Part shown: positions 1-7,063 of the stretch, piece by piece
Numbering within the stretch: the first letter of the stretch is position 1
Layout: every line of letters begins with the position of its first letter
NCBI GenBank assembly: GCA_946490455.1
Contig: CAMLXE010000071.1
Span: forward strand, 1 to 8,122
DNA: 8,122 nucleotides
Reading direction: 5' to 3'
Origin: an uncultured Desulfovibrio sp.
GTDB lineage: Bacteria > Desulfobacterota > Desulfovibrionia > Desulfovibrionales > Desulfovibrionaceae
Notes under the pieces: model-generated
What the model was told of the DNA's origin: nothing
Database searches by the model: none
What the model saw: only the letters and a program-made list of their open reading frames with translations
Translations under genes and position numbers: made by a program

Positions 1-323
1 CTCCTGGTCTGGAACGTCCCTTCTTTGCCATTGACCAGCTGCATGCCTATATCGGTCGGGAACTGGATGTGGTTCTCGGTGCGCCGCTGGATACCTGGCC
101 CGGTCGCAAAAAATTCTCCGGAATCCTCGCCCGCGTGGACAATGACACCTTTGTTCTCGACGTGCCGCCGGCTGGACGACTTGCCCACGAGCCTGAACAG
201 GCCATCATTCCCTGGCAGCAGGTACGCAAGGCTCGCCTCATTCACCATTTTTCCGAACCGCAAAAGCCCGGCAAGAGCAAAGAAACTCACGATTCCAGGA
301 ATACTAGCGGAGGCGCTGCATGA
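1..323 (+). CDS. rimP: Ribosome maturation factor RimP, C-terminal part (5' end outside window)
   Basis: RimP binds the 30S subunit and assists its maturation in the cytoplasm. The reading frame enters at base 3 and is open to the TGA at 321-323, giving about 106 residues. It begins with PGLERPFF, matching the (S)SPGLxRPL motif that joins the RimP N-terminal domain to its SH3-like C-terminal domain. The family is usually about 150-180 residues, so the N-terminal domain lies upstream of the window. The C-terminal domain continues through GRELDVVLGAPLD and FSGILARVDNDTFVLDV to IPWQQVRKARLI. A polar tail of about 25 residues (Lys, Ser, Thr, Gly) follows. The stop overlaps the nusA start as ATGA, which implies translational coupling. 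The rimP-nusA adjacency is a very common bacterial arrangement and supports the call. Confidence 0.9.
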   Translation, partial: PGLERPFFAIDQLHAYIGRELDVVLGAPLDTWPGRKKFSGILARVDNDTFVLDVPPAGRLAHEPEQAIIPWQQVRKARLIHHFSEPQKPGKSKETHDSRNTSGGAA

Positions 324-1624
324 ATTTGGAACTGAAAAAGGCCATCGAACAAATCAGCAAAGACAAGGGACTTGACCGTGACATGCTCGTGGCAACCCTT
401 GAAGATGCTGTTCGGACTTCGGTGGTCCGAAAGTACGGAGAAAATATCGACGTCGAAGTCAGCTATAATGACGACACCGGTGACATTCAGGTGCACCAGT
501 TCAAGATCGTCGTTGAAGACGTGACTGACCCTGATACCGAAATTGCCATTGACAAGGCACGTGAACTTGATCCCTCCGTACAGCTTGACGATGAAATCGG
601 TTTTCCGCTCAAGGTAACTGATCTTGGACGTATCGCGGCGCAGTCGGCCAAGCAGGTCATCATCCAGCGCATGCGTGATGCCGAACAGGAACTGATCTAC
701 GAAGAATTCAAGGATCGTGTAGGCGAAATCTGCAGCGGTATCATTCAGCGCCGGGACAAGGGAGGCTGGATCATCAACCTCGGTCGTACCGAAGCCATCC
801 TTCCCAAGGAAGAACAGATTCCTCGCGAACATTACAAGCGCGGCGATCGCGTTCAGGCGCTTCTTATCGAGGTCAAGAAGGAAGGTCGCGGTCCGCAGAT
901 TGTCATTTCGCGTGCGCACCGCGACTACACGGCTGCCCTCTTCCGCCGTGAAGTTCCGGAAGTGGATGACGGCACCGTACAGATCATGGGGGTGGCCAGA
1001 GATCCTGGCAGCCGCGCCAAGGTAGCTGTTCTTTCCCGTGAACGGGATGTGGATCCGGTAGGTGCCTGCGTAGGTGTACGCGGTTCGCGTATCCAGAATA
1101 TCGTGCAGGAACTCCACGGTGAACGCATCGACATCGTGGTCTGGAGTCCTGAAATTTCCACATACGCCCGTAATGCTCTGGCTCCCGCCACCATTTCGCG
1201 CATTGTGGTCGATGAGGCAGAAAACCTCCTCGAAGTCACCGTTCCCGATGATCAGCTGACCAGTGCCATCGGACGCAAGGGACAAAACGTCAAACTGGCG
1301 GCCAAGCTGCTGGGATGGAAAATCGATATTTTCACCGAAACCCGCTACAACGAGACCAATGCTATCGGACGTGGTATCGAACAGGTTGCCAGTGTGGCCG
1401 AAATTTCCGTGGACAGTCTGGTTGAAGCAGGCTTCAACACTCTGGAAAAGATCCAGGAAGCCACTGACGAAGAATTGGCGAGCAGACTGAGCATCTCGGA
1501 AAATCGAATCAACGACTTGCGCGCGGCCATCAACTTCCTGAGTCCGGTGGTAACGGGTTCCGAGACGGAACAGGCAGACGGCACGGCGGACGCAGATACA
1601 GACGCGTCCAAGGAAAGCGAATAG
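320..1624 (+). CDS. nusA: Transcription termination/antitermination factor NusA
   Basis: NusA binds RNA polymerase and nascent RNA and modulates pausing, intrinsic termination and antitermination. The product has 434 residues. Residues 1-125 form the polymerase-binding N-terminal domain (MNLELKKAIEQISKDKGLDR). Residues about 131-200 form the S1 domain (VGEICSGIIQRRDKGGWIINLG). Two KH domains follow, with GxxG loops GVRG at 252-255 and GRKG at 318-321. A C-terminal helix-hairpin-helix segment lies at about 365-410, followed by an acidic tail rich in Asp, Glu, Ala and Thr. Only one such C-terminal repeat is visible, where the 495-residue E. coli protein has two. The start at 320 is set by GGAGG at 309-313, 6 bases upstream, and by the ATGA overlap with rimP. 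All expected domains are present. Confidence 0.97.
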   Translation: MNLELKKAIEQISKDKGLDRDMLVATLEDAVRTSVVRKYGENIDVEVSYNDDTGDIQVHQFKIVVEDVTDPDTEIAIDKARELDPSVQLDDEIGFPLKVTDLGRIAAQSAKQVIIQRMRDAEQELIYEEFKDRVGEICSGIIQRRDKGGWIINLGRTEAILPKEEQIPREHYKRGDRVQALLIEVKKEGRGPQIVISRAHRDYTAALFRREVPEVDDGTVQIMGVARDPGSRAKVAVLSRERDVDPVGACVGVRGSRIQNIVQELHGERIDIVVWSPEISTYARNALAPATISRIVVDEAENLLEVTVPDDQLTSAIGRKGQNVKLAAKLLGWKIDIFTETRYNETNAIGRGIEQVASVAEISVDSLVEAGFNTLEKIQEATDEELASRLSISENRINDLRAAINFLSPVVTGSETEQADGTADADTDASKESE

Positions 1625-1625
1625 T

Positions 1626-1847
1626 ATGGACCGGGGGCATGTGCCTACCCGAATGTGCGTCATCTGCAGACGACGCATGCCCAAACAGGAGCTCGTGCGC
1701 CATGTTCTGTCCCCGCATGGGGGGGAACTTCTGGCCGATGAGAGCCAAACCCAGCCCGGACGCGGCTGGTATGTATGCTCGGAAACGGCCTGCCGGGAAA
1801 AATTCCGGCGGTTCCGCACAGGCGGGCGGAAGCGTAAGGGAGAATAG
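1626..1847 (+). CDS. ylxR: YlxR family (DUF448) RNA-binding protein
   Basis: This is a small basic protein of 73 residues in the family encoded between nusA and infB in many bacteria. It shows the family signature: RMCVICRRRMPKQELVR at residues 9-25, then GRGWYVC at 45-51, with Cys at 11, 14, 51 and 56. The paired cysteines could bind a metal, but that is inference. The C-terminus is strongly basic (RRFRTGGRKRKGE), which suits RNA binding. In Bacillus the family has been linked to RNase P modulation and to gene regulation. The role here is inferred from family and position. The gene starts 1 base after the nusA stop and ends 3 bases before infB. AAGGAA at 1610-1615, inside the nusA end, serves as its ribosome binding site. 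No ylxQ (L7Ae-like) gene lies between it and infB, unlike in Bacillus. Confidence 0.9.
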   Translation: MDRGHVPTRMCVICRRRMPKQELVRHVLSPHGGELLADESQTQPGRGWYVCSETACREKFRRFRTGGRKRKGE

Positions 1848-1850
1848 TGC

Positions 1851-4800
1851 ATGACTGATGAAAAGACCAAGGTGAAAGACCTGGCGACGGAACTTCACGT
1901 TGCAGCAAAGGATGTGATGCAGGCAATGAAGGACCTCGACATCCCGGTCCGTAATGCCTCGACCGTCATTGGTAGCGACGATCTGTCCAGAATCAAGGAA
2001 CATCTTAAGAATGCCGAAAGTGCGGACCACAAGGAGTCCCAGCCCGGCGTCATTGTCCGTCGCCGCCAGCGGCCCGCACCTCAGGTGGAAGTCGCGAAGA
2101 ATGAACATCCGGTACAGGAAGAAAAGGCTTCCGAAACGGCCGCACCGGCTGCAACCGGCGCCCGTATCGTGAGCAGACCCGGTGATGAAAGCACTCGTCC
2201 GGCAGAAATGTCGGACTCTCGGGAAGAGACGACCAAATCAATCGAAAGCATACAGTCGCCTGCCACTTCTGAAGCAGGAGAAGACAAAAATCGCCAGTCT
2301 CGCGACCGTTCCCGCAAACGTCTGCGTGAAGCGGCCCCCGTTGCCAAGGTTATCAGCCGTCCTCAGGATCAGGCTGCCGCTGCAGCCAAGGCTGCAGAAG
2401 AAGCCGCTGCAAAGGCTGCAGAAGAAGCACGCCTGAAGGCCGAAGCCGAAGCGAAGGCTGCTGCTGCAAAGGCTCAGCAGGCAGAAAAGGCAGACCGTCC
2501 CCGCAAGGTTCAGCCCGCGGCCTCAGCCCGTCCGGAAGGTTCCTCTGCACCGAGTCTGCTGCCCCCTGTTTCCGAATCGCCACGAGCTTCCTCTGAAAAT
2601 GAAGAGGAAGGCGACGACAACCGGCATGAACGGCGCAGGAAGCGTCAGCCCGAGTCGGCATCTCCTCAGGTCCGCATCATTTCCCGACCGGATCCTGCTG
2701 CAGCCGCATCGCGTTCACGCGAAGCCGGAACCGCAACCGGCGACAGCCGTGACAATCGCCGCTCCGCACAGCGCCCAGACCGTTCCGATCGCCAGGATCG
2801 CTCCGATCGTTCTGACCGTTCCGATCGCTCCCGTTCCGGTGGTTTCCAGAATCAGCCCCGTTCCGGCGGCAACTATCAGACACCCCGTTCTGGCTCTGCG
2901 TCAGCCGCCATGCCCGGAGGATTCAACGGAGCAATGCCTGCCAACCCCGAACGTGAAGGTCAGAGCAAGAAGAAGCGGAACAAGGGTTCCCGCCGTGGAC
3001 CGGATTTCCAGGAAACCTCATTTATGGGGCGTCGTCATGACGATGATGACGAAATGCCACGTCAGCGGAGCGTTCGCAGACGCCCCAAGGCGCGTACGGC
3101 GGCACCCCAGCAGGCAACTCAGCCAATCAAGGCAGCCAAGCGCAAGATCCGGATTGAAGAATCCATTCGTGTGGCCGATACGGCTCACCAGATGGGTCTG
3201 AAGTCCAACGAAATTATCAAGGTTCTGTTCAATCTCGGCGTCATGGCCACCATCAACAACGCGCTGGATATCGATACGGCCAGCGTGGTTGCCTCGGAAT
3301 TCGGCTATGAAGTTGAAAAGGTGGGGTTTGCTGAAGAAGATTACCTGGCCGAGATCAAAACGCCTGATAAGCCCGAACAGCTTAAGCTGCGTCCTCCTGT
3401 TGTCACCATCATGGGTCATGTTGACCACGGCAAGACATCCCTGCTGGATGCTATCCGCAAAACCAATGTTACCAGTGGCGAAGCAGGCGGCATCACGCAG
3501 CATATCGGTGCCTATCACGTCAAGACCAAGCGCGGCGAAATTGTCTTCCTTGACACCCCCGGTCACGAAGCCTTTACGGCCATGCGTGCTCGTGGTGCAC
3601 AGGTAACCGATATCGTTGTTCTTGTTGTTGCTGCCGACGACGGCGTCATGGAACAGACCCGCGAAGCCATAAACCACTCCCGGGCTGCAGGCGTCCCGAT
3701 CATGGTGGCTGTCAACAAGATGGACAAACCCACCGCCAATCCGGACCGGGTTCTGCAGGAACTGGCCTCTCTTGGCCTTGTTCCCGAAGAATGGGGTGGA
3801 GATACAGTCGTATGTAAGGTTTCTGCCAAGACCCGCGAAGGCCTGGATGAAATGCTCGAAATGCTGGCCCTCCAGGCTGACATTCTCGAACTGAAGGCAA
3901 ACCCGGACAAGCCGGCTCGTGGTCACATTGTAGAAGCCAAGCTCGACAAGGGTCGTGGACCTGTAGCCACCGTTCTCATTCAGGAAGGCACACTGCATCA
4001 GGGCGATACGTTCGTCTGTGGTGTTTTCAGCGGACGTGTGCGCGCCATGTTCAATGATCAGGGCCGCAAGGTGAAAGAAGCCGGTCCTTCCATTCCTGTG
4101 GAAGTACAGGGCTTTGACGGTGTTCCCGAAGCAGGTGAAGAATTTATCTGCCTTGAAGACGAAAAGCTGGCTCGCCGTATTGCCGAAAGCCGTGCCATCA
4201 AGCAGCGTGAAAAGGAACTGGCCAAACAGTCGCGCGTAACCCTCGAAACCTTCCTCTCCCGGAAGGCGGACGATCAGGAAGCGCTCACGCTTAACCTTGT
4301 GGTCAAGTCTGACGTTCAGGGTTCGCTTGAAGCCATCATTGATGCCTTGCACAAGCAAAGCACCGACAAGGTACGCCTCAACATCATTCATGGCGGTACC
4401 GGTGCCATTACGGAATCCGACATTCTTCTGGCTTCCGCATCCGATGCTATCGTCATCGGCTTCAATGTCCGTCCCACAGCCAAGGTCAAAGAAGTTGCTG
4501 ACCATGAAAATGTCGATATCCGTTTCTATGACATCATCTACAAGCTGGTGGACGAAATCAAGAGCGCCATGGCCGGCCTTCTGGCGCCTGTCAGCCGTGA
4601 AGTGTACCTGGGACAGGCAGAAGTTCGCGAAATCTTCTCCGTGCCCAAGGTTGGCTCCATTGCTGGCAGCCATGTCACCGATGGCAAGATTACTCGTAAT
4701 GCCAATGTCCGACTCCTGCGGAATGGCGTTGTGGTCCATAACGGCAAGGTCAGCTCCCTGCGCCGCTTCAAGGACGACGTTCGCGAGGTTCTCAAAGGAT

Positions 4801-4895
4801 ATGAATGTGGTATCGGCCTTGAAAACTTCAATGATATCAAGGTAGGCGACGTAATTGAAGCCTTTGAAATGGTTGAAGAAGCCGCCACACTTTAA
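1851..4895 (+). CDS. infB: Translation initiation factor IF-2
   Basis: IF2 is a GTPase that brings fMet-tRNA to the 30S subunit and promotes 50S joining. The product has 1014 residues. An IF2_N module at about 1-55 (TKVKDLATELHVAAKDVMQAMK) is followed by a long low-complexity linker at 60-425, then a second IF2_N module at about 431-495 (RKIRIEESIRVADTAHQMGLKSNE). The G domain has G1 GHVDHGKT at 522-529, G3 DTPGH at 568-572, G4 NKMD at 622-625 and G5 SAK at 658-660. Domain II begins near 691, domain III spans roughly 800-905, and the fMet-tRNA-binding domain IV runs from about 910 to the end. All GTPase motifs are intact. The start is fixed by AAGGGAG at 1836-1842, 8 bases upstream of the ATG. 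The linker is longer than in many IF2 proteins and contains repeats listed separately. Confidence 0.98.
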   Translation: MTDEKTKVKDLATELHVAAKDVMQAMKDLDIPVRNASTVIGSDDLSRIKEHLKNAESADHKESQPGVIVRRRQRPAPQVEVAKNEHPVQEEKASETAAPAATGARIVSRPGDESTRPAEMSDSREETTKSIESIQSPATSEAGEDKNRQSRDRSRKRLREAAPVAKVISRPQDQAAAAAKAAEEAAAKAAEEARLKAEAEAKAAAAKAQQAEKADRPRKVQPAASARPEGSSAPSLLPPVSESPRASSENEEEGDDNRHERRRKRQPESASPQVRIISRPDPAAAASRSREAGTATGDSRDNRRSAQRPDRSDRQDRSDRSDRSDRSRSGGFQNQPRSGGNYQTPRSGSASAAMPGGFNGAMPANPEREGQSKKKRNKGSRRGPDFQETSFMGRRHDDDDEMPRQRSVRRRPKARTAAPQQATQPIKAAKRKIRIEESIRVADTAHQMGLKSNEIIKVLFNLGVMATINNALDIDTASVVASEFGYEVEKVGFAEEDYLAEIKTPDKPEQLKLRPPVVTIMGHVDHGKTSLLDAIRKTNVTSGEAGGITQHIGAYHVKTKRGEIVFLDTPGHEAFTAMRARGAQVTDIVVLVVAADDGVMEQTREAINHSRAAGVPIMVAVNKMDKPTANPDRVLQELASLGLVPEEWGGDTVVCKVSAKTREGLDEMLEMLALQADILELKANPDKPARGHIVEAKLDKGRGPVATVLIQEGTLHQGDTFVCGVFSGRVRAMFNDQGRKVKEAGPSIPVEVQGFDGVPEAGEEFICLEDEKLARRIAESRAIKQREKELAKQSRVTLETFLSRKADDQEALTLNLVVKSDVQGSLEAIIDALHKQSTDKVRLNIIHGGTGAITESDILLASASDAIVIGFNVRPTAKVKEVADHENVDIRFYDIIYKLVDEIKSAMAGLLAPVSREVYLGQAEVREIFSVPKVGSIAGSHVTDGKITRNANVRLLRNGVVVHNGKVSSLRRFKDDVREVLKGYECGIGLENFNDIKVGDVIEAFEMVEEAATL
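2388..2428 (+). repeat. 24-base-period repeat encoding the Ala/Glu/Lys helix of IF2
   Basis: The 17-base unit AAGGCTGCAGAAGAAGC occurs identically at 2388-2404 and 2412-2428, a 24-base period that equals 8 codons (KAAEEAAA). It sits in the infB segment for residues about 175-214, where Ala, Lys and Glu predominate and a long charged single helix or coiled coil is likely. It keeps the reading frame and looks like local duplication within a tolerant linker. Confidence 0.8.
2778..2831 (+). repeat. Six tandem 9-base units encoding D-R-S repeats in IF2 linker
   Basis: Six imperfect copies of a 9-base unit close to GATCGTTCC encode residues D310-S327, read as D-R-S with one D-R-Q variant. The units differ mostly by synonymous bases (gat/gac, cgt/cgc, tcc/tct), so the protein repeat is better conserved than the DNA repeat. 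It lies in the disordered linker of IF2 and precedes a Ser/Arg/Gly-rich stretch. Copy number may vary between strains. Confidence 0.85.
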
Positions 4896-4906
4896 CTGAT
4901 ATGGAC

Positions 4907-4926
4907 GGACCGGGATTCCCCGGTCC
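4907..4926 (+). other. Perfect 8-bp stem-loop just after infB
   Basis: GGACCGGG at 4907-4914 and CCCGGTCC at 4919-4926 are perfect inverted repeats around a 4-base loop (ATTC). The structure begins 11 bases after the infB stop. No T-run follows, so it is not a complete intrinsic terminator by itself. It may protect the infB 3' end or act together with the stronger hairpin at 4957. Confidence 0.7.
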
Positions 4927-4956
4927 CCAGTTCCGGCTGATCTGTCCGGACAAGCG

Positions 4957-5002
4957 GGTAACCGGGGAGAACCTTGTATCTTCTCCCCGGTTTACCTGTT
5001 TT
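4957..5002 (+). terminator. Likely intrinsic terminator or attenuator between infB and ylxP
   Basis: The arms AACCGGGGAGAA (4960-4971) and TTCTCCCCGGTT (4981-4992) pair perfectly over 12 bp around a 9-base loop. With one bulged T the stem can instead run from GGTAA at 4957 to TTACC at 4996. It is GC-rich at its core and is followed by TGTTTT (4997-5002), a short U-rich tail. This is the best intrinsic-terminator candidate in the window. Because ylxP and nrnA continue on the same strand, it may be partial or regulated instead of an absolute stop. Confidence 0.75.
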
Positions 5003-5075
5003 CGGGACAGACGTTTTCCTGCTTTCAGTATGTCTGAGGCATATGCGCTTTCTTTCCCGGCCTTAAGGAACACCA

Positions 5076-5372
5076 ATGATCATAGCTGTTCTTACCGTTG
5101 AATATGTCCTGCACGGTAATGATTCCCTCAAAGGGAAACGCCGTGTAGCCAACAGTCTGAAACAGAAGGTTCGCAATACCTTCAATGTGGCCGTCGCTGA
5201 ATATGGCACTGAGGAATCGCTGACGCATTTGCGACTGATGGTCATTTCACTGAGTAACAGCCAGCAGCACCTGCAATCCCGAATGGACAAATGTCTCGCC
5301 ATGCTGGAGGCCATTTCTTCCGAAGAAATGGTGGACAGTGAACTTGTTTTTCTCAATGCGGATGAAGGATAG
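5076..5372 (+). CDS. ylxP: YlxP-like DUF503 family protein
   Basis: The product is a small protein of 98 residues of the DUF503 family, known as YlxP in Bacillus, where it lies between infB and rbfA. The family signature is clear: MIIAVLTVEYVLHGNDSLKGKRRVANSLKQ at the N-terminus, then VRNTFNVAVAEYGT and a C-terminal ferredoxin-like half. No biochemical function is firmly established for the family. Its constant position beside infB suggests a role in ribosome assembly or translation, which is inference. The start is set by TTAAGGAA ending at 5070, 5 bases before the ATG. The gene lies 180 bases after infB, beyond a strong terminator-like hairpin, so it may be transcribed separately or by read-through. 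No rbfA follows. Confidence 0.9.
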   Translation: MIIAVLTVEYVLHGNDSLKGKRRVANSLKQKVRNTFNVAVAEYGTEESLTHLRLMVISLSNSQQHLQSRMDKCLAMLEAISSEEMVDSELVFLNADEG

Positions 5373-5434
5373 GCCGCATCTTCAGACAACACCACGGGAG
5401 AAAAACAGCCCGGAACGATAAAGGAACCAACACC

Positions 5435-6442
5435 ATGCAGCATACGGATCAGCTTTCTCCAGCTCAGGCCATGCTTGCCGTCATTCTTGAGCACGACAAT
5501 ATTGTGATCGCCGCACATGGAAGCCCGGACGGAGACGCCATCGGCGCTACCGGAGCCATGGCTTACCTGCTGAAACAGCTCGGCAAAACCATTGCGCTCT
5601 ATAATGCCACAGGAATTCCCGAATATCTGGAATGGGTTCCTCTACCGGGACGAGTCTATACCAAACCCTCTCAGCTTCCTTTCCGTCCCGGTCTGATCAT
5701 TGCTCTGGATTGCGGCGATGTCTGGCGTCTGGGGAAAGAAATGAACGCCGTTTTTGCGGACTATCCTTCCATCAGCATTGACCACCATCTCAGCAATCCC
5801 CTGTTTGCTTCCTTAGGGAACTGGGTGGATCCTCATATGGCGGCAACGGGGCAAATGGTGGCAGCCGTAGCGGATGCGGCAAATATTCCCCTTACAGGAG
5901 AACTTGCCCAGTGCGTCTATCTTTCTCTCGTCTCCGATACGGGTTCCTTTACTCATGGCAATACCAGCGCAGCAGTTTTTGAACTTGCAGCCAGATTGGT
6001 TGCCGGAGGACTCGATGCCGCAGCCATCAGGGAAAAACTTGATAATCAGTGGAGCCTTCCCAAAACCAGACTCTGGGGCAAACTGCTGCAGGAACTTCGT
6101 ATAGAGTGTGATGGAGAGGTTGCTCTCTGTTCGGTTACCCTCGATGAAATTGCATCCTTTGGCGCTGTACGCGAAGATCTTGAAGGATTTGCCGAACAGA
6201 TGCGCAGAATCAAAAAAGTCAGAGTTGCCGTACTGATTCGTCAGGATCCGGGCAATCGATACAAACTGAGCATGCGCTCATCCGGCCAGGATGATGTCCG
6301 TACCGTGGCTGCTCGGTTCGGAGGCGGTGGACATCTTAATGCGGCTGGAGCCACCATCGACAGCAGCGATATGCAGGGAGTCATCATGCAAACACTGGAA
6401 GCCGTTCGTTCCATCAGTCTGAAGCCAGTGGAATCCCTTTAA
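5435..6442 (+). CDS. nrnA: DHH/DHHA1 family phosphoesterase, NrnA-like oligoribonuclease/pAp phosphatase
   Basis: NrnA-type enzymes degrade very short RNA oligonucleotides to mononucleotides and often also dephosphorylate 3'-phosphoadenosine 5'-phosphate, using Mn ions. The product has 335 residues. The DHH domain shows HGSPDGDAIG (His28, Asp32, Asp34), LDCGD (Asp92), the namesake DHH triad at 116-118, and SDTGSF with Asp168. The C-terminal DHHA1 domain ends with the substrate-binding glycine loop GGGGHLNAAG at 296-305. All metal ligands expected in the family are visible, so the enzyme is probably active. pAp cleavage would be relevant to a sulfur-metabolising host, but that is inference. 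AAGGAA at 5421-5426 lies 8 bases before the ATG. The gene is 62 bases after ylxP and probably co-transcribed. truB, its common downstream neighbour, is missing. Confidence 0.93.
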   Translation: MQHTDQLSPAQAMLAVILEHDNIVIAAHGSPDGDAIGATGAMAYLLKQLGKTIALYNATGIPEYLEWVPLPGRVYTKPSQLPFRPGLIIALDCGDVWRLGKEMNAVFADYPSISIDHHLSNPLFASLGNWVDPHMAATGQMVAAVADAANIPLTGELAQCVYLSLVSDTGSFTHGNTSAAVFELAARLVAGGLDAAAIREKLDNQWSLPKTRLWGKLLQELRIECDGEVALCSVTLDEIASFGAVREDLEGFAEQMRRIKKVRVAVLIRQDPGNRYKLSMRSSGQDDVRTVAARFGGGGHLNAAGATIDSSDMQGVIMQTLEAVRSISLKPVESL

Positions 6443-6467
6443 CGAATTGGTCCTAAAAATCTTTCTC

Positions 6468-6507
6468 CGCTCTCTCCTGCCTTTCCCATAAAAGAAAGGA
6501 GAGAGCG
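6468..6507. other. Inverted repeat shortly after nrnA, possible transcript end
   Basis: CGCTCTCTCC (6468-6477) pairs with GGAGAGAGCG (6498-6507). TTTC (6482-6485) extends the pairing to GAAA (6494-6497) after a 4-base bulge, leaving an 8-base loop. On the + strand no T-run follows. On the - strand the stem is followed by a run of five T (from AAAAA at 6455-6459) about 8 bases away. It begins 26 bases after the nrnA stop and may end or stabilise the operon transcript. Confidence 0.5.
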
Positions 6508-6921
6508 CAGAGCCTGCTTCTGACAACTGTGCTGCCAACGGCTCGATGACTCCAGGTCTCCATTTGCTTTCCGCCCCAATGCCCCGCTCTCTTTCCGAGG
6601 CTGACACAGAACCGCCGCCATTCTCTCAAAAACAGAAGTGGATTTCGACAAATCCTATATGACAACCTCCCTGATGAACCAGATTCCGTGTCATAAGGTC
6701 TGACCTCTTTCAGATTCAGACAGCTTCTGTTTTCCCCCAAAAGAAACATCAAGCGCGCTTCTCTCCTCAATTTTCTTTCAACTTGTCAGTGACCTGCGCA
6801 AACAGTGCTTCCTCCCGACCTTCCAGCGGACCTTTTACCTGCTGCCTGCTCCAGATACGATTCTGTCATCTTTCAACTCATTCCTGTACTGCAAGCACGG
6901 CAACTCGTTTTTCGAGAGGGC

Positions 6922-6949
6922 TTGACATTATGGGCAATGATTGTACTCA
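6922..6949 (+). promoter_or_regulatory. Possible sigma-70-type promoter for yddG
   Basis: A perfect TTGACA box lies at 6922-6927. The best -10 candidate, TACTCA at 6944-6949 (16-base spacer), is a poor match to TATAAT. If used, transcription would start near 6956, so the 14-bp inverted repeat beginning at 6958 would sit at the very 5' end of the mRNA, and the leader would be about 160 bases long. The -10 weakness keeps this tentative and could mean that an activator is needed. Confidence 0.35.
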
Positions 6950-6957
6950 CTGGCCCG

Positions 6958-6996
6958 GATGGCCTTCACGATGCATCTCGTCTCGTGAAGGCCATC
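6958..6996. promoter_or_regulatory. Perfect 14-bp inverted repeat in the yddG leader
   Basis: GATGGCCTTCACGA at 6958-6971 is repeated as its exact reverse complement at 6983-6996, with an 11-base loop. A perfect 14-bp stem is very unlikely by chance in a gap of this size. It may be an RNA hairpin in the yddG leader, a transcription terminator lacking a good U-tail (only ATTT follows), or a wide-spaced operator for a dimeric regulator. Confidence 0.7.
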
Positions 6997-7063
6997 ATTT
7001 CGGAACTGATACTTCAGTTCGAACAAAAATACTCTGTCGTAGCCGCGGCCTTGAAACAAATAC

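Noticed and set aside
287..1870. Open frame of 527 codons on the minus strand opposite nusA and ylxR
   Set aside because: It is a shadow of nusA codon use. The translation resembles no family, has no plausible ribosome binding site, and nusA is certain on the other strand.
2388..2831. Repeats inside infB considered as a CRISPR or mobile element trace
   Set aside because: Periods of 24 and 9 bases keep the reading frame and encode ordinary low-complexity linker residues. There are no spacers or element ends.
3018..4739. Open frame of 573 codons on the minus strand opposite infB
   Set aside because: It is again an antisense shadow of a highly conserved gene (the IF2 GTPase core) with no recognisable domain.
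4901..5101. Small plus-strand frame between infB and ylxP
   Set aside because: It spans the two hairpins and the ylxP start, its translation has no family likeness, and there is no ribosome binding site.
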